Shown: in pieces, positions 8,264 through 17,056 of the stretch | How the letters are laid out: every line of letters starts with the position of its first letter | How positions within the stretch are numbered: the stretch's first letter is position 1 | Origin: CAZYMI01 sp964648505 | Lineage (GTDB): Bacteria; Pseudomonadota; Alphaproteobacteria; Micavibrionales; Micavibrionaceae | NCBI GenBank assembly: GCA_964648505.1 | Contig: CAZYMI010000007.1 | Location: forward strand, 1-64,000 | Direction: 5' to 3' | Length of the DNA stretch: 64,000 nt | Translations under genes and position numbers: made by a program | Notes under the pieces: model-generated | What the model was told of the DNA's origin: nothing | The model's database searches: none | The model's input: the letters and a program-made list of their open reading frames with translations, nothing else

Positions 8264-9529
8264 ATGATACATGACGTCTATCTAAACCATCTGCTGTATG
8301 GATTTAAAGCTGGCGTTCAGGCAGCACAACCTGAATTTTCTATAGGTCGCTACATACCCGAAAAACCCAAAGGAAAGACGATTGTTATTGGTGCGGGCAA
8401 AGCATCGGCTATGATGGCCAAACACTTCGAAGAACACTGGCACGGTGAACTAACCGGGCTCGTACTTACACGCTACGGTCACAAAGTTAAAACACGAATG
8501 ATCGATATTATCGAAGCCGCGCACCCCATACCAGACCAACAAGGTTTAGAAGGATCACGCAGAATTTTAGATCTTCTGGCGCAATCAGGCCCAGATGATT
8601 TAGTAATCGCACTGATATCAGGTGGCGGGTCTGCACTTTTAAGCCTGCCTGTTAAAGGAGTCACACTGACAGATGCACAGCTTCTAACCACTAGCTTACT
8701 AAAATCTGGCGCCTCTATTCATGAAATTAATATCGTGCGCAAACATTTAACCCAAACGCTAGGTGGTAAACTTGCTGAGGCCGCCTATCCTGCAAAGCTT
8801 GTTACCCTTGCAATCTCAGATGTTACAGGTGATGACCCGACTGTTATCGCATCCGGCGCTACGGTGCCAGACCCCTCCACACTCGCCGATGCACGCGCTG
8901 TAATTGCTGAGTATGGTATTCCCATCTCAAACGAAATACGGACTGCGCTTGATCATCCTGAAAATGAAACACCTAAAGCTGATAACCCAGTTTTTACAGG
9001 CACATCTTATCATTTAATTGCAGCCCCTCAAATCAGTTTACAGGCTGCTTATGATTCTTTTTGTGAACATGGATTCTCAGCCCATATTCTTTCGAATGCT
9101 TTTGAAGGCGACACAAATTCTGCGGCTGCATTTCATGCAGCTTTGGTTCAGCAAATAATAAAGCACGACCAGCCCTTCAAAAAACCTTGTGTTCTTATAT
9201 CAGGCGGAGAGACAACCGTGACCGTCAAAGGGGCGGGCGAAGGGGGGCCCAACACTCAATTTATGCTAGCTCTTGCAATAAAGCTTAACGGACAGTCAGG
9301 CGTTTACGCCCTTGCTTGCGACACTGATGGCATTGACGGTGTTAAAGATAATGCCGGAGCTATAATAACGCCCGGTACCCTGGCACAGGCAAAAAAACAG
9401 GGGTTAGATCCACAAACCTATTTAAACAACAATGATTCATACGGCTTTTTTAAAGCCGTTAATGGTCTTGTCATGACAGGCCCGACACACACCAATGTGA
9501 ATGATTTACGCCTTATCCTTATTTTATAA
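8264..9529 (+). CDS. Glycerate 2-kinase (GckA/TtuD, MOFRL family)
   Basis: This family phosphorylates D-glycerate to 2-phosphoglycerate, feeding glyoxylate, serine or tartrate breakdown into glycolysis; older annotations call it hydroxypyruvate reductase. The 421 residues show the N-terminal VIGAGKASAMMAKHFEEHW segment, the glycine-rich SGGGSALL motif and the C-terminal MOFRL-like domain with GEGGPNTQFMLALA and ACDTDGIDG. The start is 1 nt after rnd, so it is probably co-transcribed. The exact physiological substrate is not shown by the sequence. Confidence 0.88.
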   Translation: MIHDVYLNHLLYGFKAGVQAAQPEFSIGRYIPEKPKGKTIVIGAGKASAMMAKHFEEHWHGELTGLVLTRYGHKVKTRMIDIIEAAHPIPDQQGLEGSRRILDLLAQSGPDDLVIALISGGGSALLSLPVKGVTLTDAQLLTTSLLKSGASIHEINIVRKHLTQTLGGKLAEAAYPAKLVTLAISDVTGDDPTVIASGATVPDPSTLADARAVIAEYGIPISNEIRTALDHPENETPKADNPVFTGTSYHLIAAPQISLQAAYDSFCEHGFSAHILSNAFEGDTNSAAAFHAALVQQIIKHDQPFKKPCVLISGGETTVTVKGAGEGGPNTQFMLALAIKLNGQSGVYALACDTDGIDGVKDNAGAIITPGTLAQAKKQGLDPQTYLNNNDSYGFFKAVNGLVMTGPTHTNVNDLRLILIL

Positions 9530-9713
9530 AGTTATTTCATTCGTCCAAATCTTTTTTGGACAACCCGAATTAAATCTTCAAACGCCCCCGCCAAAGCACT
9601 TAAATGCCCCTATTGATTGTTTTTTACATTTATCCACTCAAATATTGAAACAAAATTACTTAATTTAATTATGTAAATAATAAATTTGTTTATATCTTGC
9701 TTCGAATAAAAAA

Positions 9714-9752
9714 ATTGCTTGCTTTATATTCATAAAAAAATCTACAAGCAAT
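9714..9752. repeat. Inverted repeat in AT-rich leader, possible operator
   Basis: A perfect 8-bp inverted repeat, ATTGCTTG at 9714-9721 and CAAGCAAT at 9745-9752, flanks a 23-nt AT-rich spacer. It lies 30 nt before the start of the following two-gene unit. The rest of the 253-nt gap 9530-9782 is very AT-rich with no recognisable gene. A regulatory role is a guess. Confidence 0.4.
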
Positions 9753-9782
9753 AAACAGTAAGCCCACGCCTAAAGGTGATTC

Positions 9783-10949
9783 TTGGAACCAGCTTTGACG
9801 TCTGACTTAACGACTATACCTCCTCCTTCGTTACAACCTGTTTTTCAGGATAAAGCTACTGGGTTTAATCATGGACCCAACCCCTTAGAGGAAATGTGCT
9901 TTCTGATCAGAACAGATGCACAGCACGCCACAAAATCTATCCGCGCCAAACTAATTGCAGAAGCAGGCCTGACCGATTGGGACGCCCGAAAGCTTCTAAA
10001 AGCAGCCTATACAAAATGGTCGCGAGCCGTTTCAGAAGCTTTAATCGATTGTACAGATTATAAATTATTTGGTATTGAAACCCCCTCTGATGTGCGTGTT
10101 CACCTTCATAAAGCATCACATCTTGCTGACCATACAGTTGATAACGCAAAAGAACTTGTCAGGCAGAGTGGTGAGAATCCTGATTTTTGCCTTTATGTCT
10201 CTCTTGATGAAATGGTGCATGTTCGAGATAACCCATCGGGCGAAATTGCTTTTTCTAGATTATTCAGCACTGACGGGTGGGAAGAACTTGATTATGTTGC
10301 ACGCCCCGGTCATGACCCGCTGCCAACCCAGCTCAACACAATCAAAGAACAACTAAAAGCGATGAAAATCAATGGTCACAAAGTACCCATTGTTTTACTA
10401 GAAGATAACGTGCGCCGCGCTAAAATGATAAACTGGATTATTGATAAAATGAATGATGCCGGGATTTTTGAATATGGCGAACTTATCGGTGTATCAACAG
10501 GATTTTGTAGTGCTTGTGATCGCGAAAAATCCAAAGTTGTTCATAATGGAAAATCTGTTCCGATTGTAGCTGTACATGATTATTCTGAAAAAGTTGTGGA
10601 TGTAAAAACAATTCGTGACCTTATGTTTGATGGTTTGGTTGTTTCGTCTGGTGGCGAACACACGCGCTTGCCTGCACTTTTTATGAATGTTGGCAAAATA
10701 TTTAAAATTGAGCCTTCACGCCTTACGGAATTTACTCTAAGGGTCGCCAATTCTAATATTCAATTCTGTGAAGATATTTTCCAAGCCACAGGAAGAAGAC
10801 TGAGATTAGACTGGCTGGAAGGTGGAACTGCAATATCAGAAGTGACAGGGATTGACCTGAAAACGGATTTTTCAGATGTAATGAAGCATTTCTTTACAGC
10901 AAGGTTTGAAAGACCCTTTGTCCCGACTTCTGCCTTGACACCCGGTTAA
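9783..10949 (+). CDS. Uncharacterised protein, partner of nucleoside hydrolase
   Basis: I do not recognise this 388-residue family. It has no signal peptide or membrane helix, so it is probably cytosolic. The centre contains a hydrophobic strand followed by an acidic turn (VPIVLLEDNVRRAKMI), then a CSAC cysteine pair (STGFCSACDREK), then FDGLVVSSGGEHTRLPALF. The alternation suggests an alpha/beta enzyme. The start is TTG, supported by AAGGTGA a few bases upstream; the next ATG (residue 38) would cut the protein. The nucleoside hydrolase starts 1 nt after its stop, so a role in nucleoside or ribose metabolism is possible but unproven. Confidence 0.72.
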   Translation: MEPALTSDLTTIPPPSLQPVFQDKATGFNHGPNPLEEMCFLIRTDAQHATKSIRAKLIAEAGLTDWDARKLLKAAYTKWSRAVSEALIDCTDYKLFGIETPSDVRVHLHKASHLADHTVDNAKELVRQSGENPDFCLYVSLDEMVHVRDNPSGEIAFSRLFSTDGWEELDYVARPGHDPLPTQLNTIKEQLKAMKINGHKVPIVLLEDNVRRAKMINWIIDKMNDAGIFEYGELIGVSTGFCSACDREKSKVVHNGKSVPIVAVHDYSEKVVDVKTIRDLMFDGLVVSSGGEHTRLPALFMNVGKIFKIEPSRLTEFTLRVANSNIQFCEDIFQATGRRLRLDWLEGGTAISEVTGIDLKTDFSDVMKHFFTARFERPFVPTSALTPG

Positions 10950-10950
10950 T

Positions 10951-11874
10951 ATGGCTATGATCATTGATTGTGACACAGGGCGCGATGATACGTTGTGCCT
11001 ATGGCTTACATCTTCACTTGGTCATAGTCTGACAGCTGCCGCCACATCGTATGGCAACACAATTCTTGAAGACACCACACGAAATACCGCTGATGTTCTA
11101 AATTTCTCTGATCAGAAAGCAGTGAAAATATTCCCTGTTGCTCAAGGGCCATCCGCCCCGCACACGCTGACAGATAAAATTGTTTCTCCGCGACAGGCCA
11201 AAAGCGGAAACGGGCTGTGTAATGTCACTTTTCCTCACCCAGAAAATATTGATATTCATCCCGATTTAAGCGTTCGCAAATCAACTTTTCTGAATTTTCT
11301 GAATTCTTTGAAAACCATTGATTATCACATCATCGGACCCGCAACGAATTTTTATCATCTTTACACATCACTTGGTTTGCAGATGAAATCTCATATCTCG
11401 TCCGTTACAATGCTGGGCGGAAAAATGGGGCCCATGTGGGACCGCGACCCAGTCCCTGATTTTAATATTGCTTGCGATCCTTTAGCTGTATCAGAATTAC
11501 TGGGATGCGGCATTGATACTTATATTCTACCCATTAATGAAACATGGGATGTATGTCTGCATCAAGATCGCATAGCGGCCCTGAACCCCATTTCAAAAAT
11601 CGCCCATAAAGCAAAGGAAATTATGCTGGCTTATTGCCACAATTTTTCTCCTGATGGCATTTTTCGTTTCCATGACCCTTGTATTTTATTTGCTCAGTCT
11701 GATCTGTTAGTTCACGAGCCCGCTTGCCTTGAAATAATAAGCGACCAAAACCATCTTCATTTTGGTCAGCTCATAAAAAGCTCGGGTCAAAAAAAACATA
11801 CGCTTTTGCACATTCCAGATGACAATAAAAAGAAGATCATCGATATTATTCTTACAAATCTAGGGTTTGTTTAG
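10951..11874 (+). CDS. Inosine-uridine-type nucleoside hydrolase
   Basis: This family splits ribonucleosides into base and ribose using a calcium ion. The 307 residues begin with the calcium-binding motif DCDTGRDD (D6, D8, D12, D13). The second signature reads DFNIACDP (170-177), with aspartate where glutamate is usual. The active-site pair H241-D242 sits in RFHDPC. Length fits a complete enzyme. It is 1 nt from the uncharacterised gene upstream, almost certainly an operon. Its last 4 nt overlap the hdaA stop on the other strand. The preferred base cannot be told from sequence. Confidence 0.88.
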   Translation: MAMIIDCDTGRDDTLCLWLTSSLGHSLTAAATSYGNTILEDTTRNTADVLNFSDQKAVKIFPVAQGPSAPHTLTDKIVSPRQAKSGNGLCNVTFPHPENIDIHPDLSVRKSTFLNFLNSLKTIDYHIIGPATNFYHLYTSLGLQMKSHISSVTMLGGKMGPMWDRDPVPDFNIACDPLAVSELLGCGIDTYILPINETWDVCLHQDRIAALNPISKIAHKAKEIMLAYCHNFSPDGIFRFHDPCILFAQSDLLVHEPACLEIISDQNHLHFGQLIKSSGQKKHTLLHIPDDNKKKIIDIILTNLGFV

Positions 11875-12545
11875 CGCTTCATATCCAGCAAACCCTGAAT
11901 CAGCGGAATTGTAACCGCGCGCTGTTCTGCCATAGCTTTACTATCAATTGCAGCAACAAGATCTCTGGCTGCGGTAAAAGAACGATCCATACGCGTAACC
12001 AGATATGAAATAACATTGGGGCTTATTTTAATTTGTCGATCATAAAATAATTTAACCAGTAACCCCTTAAGCAAAACATCGTCGGGTGGATTAATTTCAA
12101 CAGCTGTACTCGCCCGCATTCTTGATGCCAGATCAGGCAAAGTGAAAGATAGCGCGCTCGGTGACTTTTCACTGATAATAAGAATGGCCTTATTATTCTC
12201 TCGCACTGAATTATAAAGATGAAAAAGCTGTTCTTCTTGATGACGCAAAATTATATCTTCTAAATTATCAACAACAACATGCGTTGGATTCTTATCATAA
12301 GACAACATATTAAAATCTTGAACATCGCTGATGTCGCAGGCCTGTGTTCGGGCCTGCCAAACGGCTGCCAGATGTGTTTTTCCTGATGCTTTTGGCCCAA
12401 ACAAAACTAGTGCGTGCATAGGCCAGGCAGGCCAGGCATCTATAAACTTAACAGCCATATGATTTGAAGGGGCCACAAGAAAATCTTCCCGGCCCAAAGA
12501 GGGTCGCACAGGCAGGTCAAACGGAATCTGCGCAACGCGTTGCAT
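11871..12545 (-). CDS. hdaA: HdaA, DnaA-homologous regulator of replication initiation
   Basis: Hda proteins bind the DNA polymerase sliding clamp and promote hydrolysis of ATP on DnaA, preventing re-initiation. The 224 residues start with a clamp-binding-like QIPFDLP, followed by a DnaA-type AAA+ domain with Walker A GPKASGKT (50-57) and Walker B VVVDNLED. There is no DnaA domain IV, which separates it from DnaA itself. The start overlaps the stop of the upstream permease gene by 1 nt (TAATG), so the two are translated together. Confidence 0.9.
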   Translation of the reverse strand: MQRVAQIPFDLPVRPSLGREDFLVAPSNHMAVKFIDAWPAWPMHALVLFGPKASGKTHLAAVWQARTQACDISDVQDFNMLSYDKNPTHVVVDNLEDIILRHQEEQLFHLYNSVRENNKAILIISEKSPSALSFTLPDLASRMRASTAVEINPPDDVLLKGLLVKLFYDRQIKISPNVISYLVTRMDRSFTAARDLVAAIDSKAMAEQRAVTIPLIQGLLDMKR

Positions 12546-13615
12546 TATCCTTGACCCTGTTCTTTCTTGTAAAAAGAACTCTCGCGATAGCGTTCAATTG
12601 CAAAACCGATCAGAACACTTAAAATGGCAGCAATGGGTATTGCTAAAAACATACCCACAATCCCATAAAGCGTTCCGCCTGAAAGCAATGCAAAAATAAC
12701 CCAAAGCGGGTGAAGCCCAACAGAATCCCCCACAAGTTTAGGAGCTACGAAATTTCCTTCAATAAATTGACCGACAAAGAAAATAGCTGCAATTGTTGCC
12801 ACATACGTCATGTCAGAACTTTGAAACCATGCAATGCCCAAAGATAAAACCAGACCGATTGTCGAGCCCACATAAGGAATAATAGAAAGAATACCTGTCA
12901 TGATACCAATTAAAAAACCAGAATTAAGACCGGCGAGTGTCAGCACAATTGCATAAACAAAACCCAGTAAAGCGCATAAGGCAATCTGGCCGCGGATAAA
13001 CCCGGAAATTTTGGAATCCATCTTAAGCAGAAGACCTTCAACCGTATTGCGTGATGATGGAGGAATAAGGTCTTTTACCCAACCTACAATTCGTGGCCAG
13101 TCTTTCATCAAAAAATAAGACGCAATAGGAATTAAAAGGGCTGTCATAATCGCCCCTATTGCTGCCAGACTATTGCTTGCAATATTTGCAGCAAACCCTG
13201 CGCCAAAAGATAGAGCTTGCGAAAGATATTTTTCTGCGTATCCCATCCAATCAATCGGAACAACGCTGCCAAAAATCTGGTGTACCCTTTCAATATAAGG
13301 CTGAACAGCTGTTTCAACCATTGTGCATATACCGGGCAGCGCCTGAGCAAGTTGAGTTGCTTCACGTATCATCATCGGAATGGTGATAATCATCACAATT
13401 GTCAGGAGAGAGAAAAACACAAACAATATCAACAAAGCCGCAAGCCTTCTTGATAACCGAAGTTGAACAAGCCTATTCATCAGCGGATTTAAAAGATACG
13501 CAATCGCAATCCCAATAACAAAGGGTGTCAGAACAGGTTTAAACAGCCACAATAAAACAAAAAAGATAACCGCTATAAAAACCCAGAACGCATAAACAGC
13601 TTTAAATGTCATCAT
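12545..13615 (-). CDS. AI-2E family transporter / PerM-type permease
   Basis: This 356-residue inner-membrane protein has the PerM/TqsA layout: hydrophobic helices at the N-terminus, a long amphipathic middle region, and a cluster of C-terminal helices. The conserved segments IPYVGSTIGLVLS and GNFVAPKLVGDSVGLHPLWVIFA (read as two parts) identify the family. Members export varied substrates, including autoinducer-2 or sodium, so the substrate is unknown. It lies 6 nt downstream of the DUF2066 gene and overlaps hdaA by 1 nt, a gene order common in alphaproteobacteria. Confidence 0.88.
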   Translation of the reverse strand: MMTFKAVYAFWVFIAVIFFVLLWLFKPVLTPFVIGIAIAYLLNPLMNRLVQLRLSRRLAALLILFVFFSLLTIVMIITIPMMIREATQLAQALPGICTMVETAVQPYIERVHQIFGSVVPIDWMGYAEKYLSQALSFGAGFAANIASNSLAAIGAIMTALLIPIASYFLMKDWPRIVGWVKDLIPPSSRNTVEGLLLKMDSKISGFIRGQIALCALLGFVYAIVLTLAGLNSGFLIGIMTGILSIIPYVGSTIGLVLSLGIAWFQSSDMTYVATIAAIFFVGQFIEGNFVAPKLVGDSVGLHPLWVIFALLSGGTLYGIVGMFLAIPIAAILSVLIGFAIERYRESSFYKKEQGQG

Positions 13616-13621
13616 CAGGCC

Positions 13622-15076
13622 CTAACGCAAAAATCGCAAAGTTGAATTGCTTTTACGAATAGTAAGAGTCTGGCGCATTCCTTGGACAGAGGTACCAGAA
13701 GGGTCAACCATAAAACCTGCGTTTTCCAGACCCTTTTGAAACGCAAACATATCACCTTGATACTGGGCATCCAATATTGCGCTTGCAGACGATAAAGATG
13801 CAATACGAAGGCCCGACACGCCTTTTATACGTGCAAGGGTTTTTCTGGATTCCTGCCATTCAGCAAGCGTCTTAAACCCAACCACAACGCGAAACATCTG
13901 AGCCGCCTGCGCTGCCTGGTTTTGAAGATGCGCGGTATATTCAATGGTTAAGGAAGAAGGTGCTGAAGCAACAGGCTTTGCAGCAGATGCGCTTGTTGCA
14001 ATTCCCTTCGCCAACTCTCGCCGTGTGATTTGTGCGGCACGATCAAGCTGATTTTCAAGTGTCCCTGCCTGCACAGGAAGCGCCGAGGAAGAAGACGCAG
14101 GAACAGATAATGTCATCAAGTATCCTGGCTTCATACCTGACGCATCGTAAAGCCTGATGGATGCACCGCCAGCGCCTTGTTCTAAAATAGCAATCACAAT
14201 CGCATTTGCATTATAACGCTTTTTCATTCCCTCCAAAGATGCCCCATCAAGCGTTAGCGGGTCGCGGTCAGCAATATCTTGTAAGTCAGAAAGATCACCG
14301 ATCGGAACAACCGGCTGCAAACGCGCAGAAGGGTCTGGGTCCAAACGTGACCAAGATGCAATCCATGGATTATCTTGCCACAATTTTACGCCCCGTCCCT
14401 GATCAAAATATGGCAACACCAAAATAGAACCTGATGTCACTTGCTTTGTTGCTGAAAGGTTGTCTTCATCATTTGATTGTTTAACAGACACTACTTCGTT
14501 TTGTTCTGTTGCAACAGAATTAGAAGCAGAATCTGTATCCTTGTTTTCCAGTGAAACAGGGTTATCTTGCGCAATGGCAGGCTTTTGTGCTGCATCAAGA
14601 GGGGCAAGAGCACCAAAATAACGACGCACTTTTTGCGGGGAAAACCGGATCAGATATGTACCGAGATAACGTGTGTCTGATAATCTTTCATTCGTGACTT
14701 CAAAATCTAAAACCATCGGCGATATAACAGAAAGCCCGGGGCGCTTATAAGAAGCCAAACGATCTTGCGTTAAAACTTGCTTTGCAAGCTGATCGAATCC
14801 TTTTTGTTGTGCGCGCTTAAATGCCTTGGCGCGCGCCGCAACCGCACTGTCTGCAATCACATCCACTTTTACATCTTGGACAATAAAAGGGTTTGAAGGC
14901 GCAGGTGCAAGGGGCTGTGCTGGCTGTGCAGATTGTGAGGGAATCGGCTGAGCCGCAGGGGCAGGCGATGCGCCATCAGCCGCTTGTGCCCAGCAAATGC
15001 CGCTTGTAAACGCAGCTTGCATAACGCTTGCACAAGCGCACAATAAGATTACAAAAAAATAATGCTGAACACGCAT
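13622..15076 (-). CDS. DUF2066 domain-containing exported protein
   Basis: The function of DUF2066 is unknown. I chose the ATG at 15074-15076, giving 484 residues and a clean signal peptide (MRVQHYFFVILLCACA, cleavage near WAQA). The longer frame to 15148 adds 24 residues in front of the signal. A proline- and alanine-rich linker follows, then the DUF2066 region from about VKVDVIADSAVAARAKAFKR to the FSPQKVRRYF segment. A second half has a domain ending in a TLRFLR tail. It lies upstream of the permease and hdaA genes and diverges from purM across 80 nt. Confidence 0.82.
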   Translation of the reverse strand: MRVQHYFFVILLCACASVMQAAFTSGICWAQAADGASPAPAAQPIPSQSAQPAQPLAPAPSNPFIVQDVKVDVIADSAVAARAKAFKRAQQKGFDQLAKQVLTQDRLASYKRPGLSVISPMVLDFEVTNERLSDTRYLGTYLIRFSPQKVRRYFGALAPLDAAQKPAIAQDNPVSLENKDTDSASNSVATEQNEVVSVKQSNDEDNLSATKQVTSGSILVLPYFDQGRGVKLWQDNPWIASWSRLDPDPSARLQPVVPIGDLSDLQDIADRDPLTLDGASLEGMKKRYNANAIVIAILEQGAGGASIRLYDASGMKPGYLMTLSVPASSSSALPVQAGTLENQLDRAAQITRRELAKGIATSASAAKPVASAPSSLTIEYTAHLQNQAAQAAQMFRVVVGFKTLAEWQESRKTLARIKGVSGLRIASLSSASAILDAQYQGDMFAFQKGLENAGFMVDPSGTSVQGMRQTLTIRKSNSTLRFLR

Positions 15077-15156
15077 GTGTAAAAACCCTTGAAATTCAAA
15101 CCCAGTGAAGGCTTTATACCCTTGTTTCAACCTCAATCTCAAGAACAAGGGTCAAG

Positions 15157-16221
15157 ATGACAGCAAATGATGCTTATAAACGCGCAGGGGTCGATATAGA
15201 TGCAGGCAACCGGCTTGTGGATGCCATCAAATCGCCCGCGCAGGCCACCAGCAGGCCAGGCGTTTTAGGGGGTCTTGGTGGCTTTGGCGCTCTCTTTGAC
15301 CTAAAAGCCGCAGGCTTCAAGGACCCTATTTTGGTTTCAACAACCGATGGTGTGGGTACAAAACTGAAAATCGCAATTGATTCGGGCTTACATGACGGCA
15401 TAGGGCAGGATCTGGTTGCCATGTGTGTCAATGATTTGATCGTGCAAGGCGCTCAGCCTTTGTTTTTCCTTGATTATTTTGCAACAGGTGCCCTTGATGT
15501 TGCAATCGCAACCAAGGTCATTGAGGGGATCGCCAAGGCCTGCGGTTCTGTCGGTTGCGCCCTTGTAGGCGGGGAAACAGCAGAAATGCCCGGCATGTAT
15601 GCCCATGGGGATTATGATCTGGCCGGATTTGCTGTAGGCGCCGCAGAACGTGATAGAATTATCACAGGGGCCAATGTGTGCGCAGGAGACCTTGTATTAG
15701 GCCTTGCGTCAGATGGCATTCACTCCAATGGATTTTCCCTTGTTAGACATATTATAGACGGATCAAAAACAGATCTTTCTGCACCCTGCCCTTTTGATCC
15801 ACAAAAATCGATGGCGCAGGTTTTGATGAAACCGACAAAACTATATGTAAATCAAATTATTTCTGCACTCAAAAATAATATTCCTCTTAAAGCGCTCTCA
15901 CATATCACGGGCGGGGGATTACTTGAAAATATTCCGCGCACTCTGCCCAAGGGCCTTGGCGTTAGGCTTGATGCAAAAAAAATTCCTGTGCAGCCAGTTT
16001 TTAAATGGCTTCAGAAAACCGGCGGGGTTGATCCGGTTTCGATGGCACGCACTTTCAATTGCGGAATTGGTATGATTATCATCATCAGCGCTGATGAAAA
16101 AGAACGGTTTATGACTCATCTTCAAAAAATGGATCAGCACGTATCCTTGCTTGGTATGGTTGAGAATAGCGTCAGCGAGCATCGGGTTATTCTTGAAGGT
16201 TGGGATAAAATATGGACCTAA
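15157..16221 (+). CDS. purM: Phosphoribosylformylglycinamidine cyclo-ligase
   Basis: PurM closes the imidazole ring to make aminoimidazole ribotide in purine synthesis. The 354 residues show YKRAGVDIDAGNRLV near the start, the ATP-site STTDGVGTKLKIA, the CVNDLIVQGAQPLFFLDY segment, and the GGETAEMPGMY motif. Length is normal. The last 10 nt overlap the start of purN, the usual alphaproteobacterial purMN arrangement, which suggests translational coupling. Confidence 0.97.
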   Translation: MTANDAYKRAGVDIDAGNRLVDAIKSPAQATSRPGVLGGLGGFGALFDLKAAGFKDPILVSTTDGVGTKLKIAIDSGLHDGIGQDLVAMCVNDLIVQGAQPLFFLDYFATGALDVAIATKVIEGIAKACGSVGCALVGGETAEMPGMYAHGDYDLAGFAVGAAERDRIITGANVCAGDLVLGLASDGIHSNGFSLVRHIIDGSKTDLSAPCPFDPQKSMAQVLMKPTKLYVNQIISALKNNIPLKALSHITGGGLLENIPRTLPKGLGVRLDAKKIPVQPVFKWLQKTGGVDPVSMARTFNCGIGMIIIISADEKERFMTHLQKMDQHVSLLGMVENSVSEHRVILEGWDKIWT

Positions 16222-16799
16222 AATTACGAGCCGGGATTTTAATATCTGGCCGTGGCAGTAACCTTCAAGCTTTAATTGATGCCTCAAAAAAGCCTGATTT
16301 TCCAGTCGAAATCGCCTGTGTAATCTCAAACAAAGCCGATGCGTATGGGCTTGAACGCGCCCAAAATGCATCGATACCAACAGCTGTTATCTCTCATCTT
16401 TCTTATAATGATAAAATACAATTTGAAGAGGCATTAACACAAAAACTGCAAGAATTACGTGTGGATCTGATTTGCCTTGCAGGTTTCATGCGCATACTGA
16501 CCTCCTATTTTATTTCACAATGGGAAGGACGCATTTTGAATATCCATCCCTCTCTTTTACCAAAATACAAAGGGCTTGATACCCATGCACGCGCCCTTCT
16601 GGCCAAGGATAAGCATGCAGGATGCAGTGTACACCTTGTAACAGAAGGTTTGGATGACGGACCGGTTTTACTGCAAAGATCTGTGCCAATTTACGAACAA
16701 GACACCCCCAGCACGCTTGCCGCCCGCGTCCTGGAAGCTGAGCACATCGCCTACCCCGAAGCCTTGAAAATCATGGCCGACCGCTTGATCGGTCGTTGA
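16212..16799 (+). CDS. purN: Phosphoribosylglycinamide formyltransferase
   Basis: PurN transfers a formyl group from 10-formyltetrahydrofolate to GAR in purine synthesis. The 195-residue product has the phosphate-binding SGRGSNLQAL loop, the catalytic NIHPSLLPKYKG segment, and the HLVTEGLDDGPVL segment with the conserved aspartate. It overlaps purM by 10 nt in a different frame. Confidence 0.97.
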   Translation: MDLKLRAGILISGRGSNLQALIDASKKPDFPVEIACVISNKADAYGLERAQNASIPTAVISHLSYNDKIQFEEALTQKLQELRVDLICLAGFMRILTSYFISQWEGRILNIHPSLLPKYKGLDTHARALLAKDKHAGCSVHLVTEGLDDGPVLLQRSVPIYEQDTPSTLAARVLEAEHIAYPEALKIMADRLIGR

Positions 16800-16866
16800 T
16801 ATCGGACGCTGCCAAGGTTAGACTTTTAATGAGATCAAACCGTTAGGCCAAAAAGGATTTTATACG

Positions 16867-17019
16867 ATGGCAAGCGCACCACAAAACACCTCAATCGATC
16901 CCGATGATTTAAACCGTGCCCGCAACAATTGGTCAAACTTTATAAAAGCGAGCGAATATGCCGTTGTCGGTATCATCACTACACTTGTTATTCTAGGTGC
17001 TCTTTTTATCGAATGGTAA
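16867..17019 (+). CDS. aa3-type cytochrome c oxidase subunit IV (small)
   Basis: This 50-residue protein has a hydrophilic N-terminus (MASAPQNTSIDPDDLNRARN), a linking WSNFIKASEY segment, and one transmembrane helix (about 29-48) ending IEW. This is the layout of the bacterial aa3-type cytochrome oxidase subunit IV family, an accessory single-helix subunit of the respiratory oxidase in alphaproteobacteria. An AAAAAGGA ribosome site precedes the ATG. No other oxidase gene is nearby, which is common for this family. The assignment rests on size and pattern only. Confidence 0.7.
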   Translation: MASAPQNTSIDPDDLNRARNNWSNFIKASEYAVVGIITTLVILGALFIEW

Positions 17020-17056
17020 AAACCACTTCCTAACCTTCTCAGCAACAAAGGCTTTT

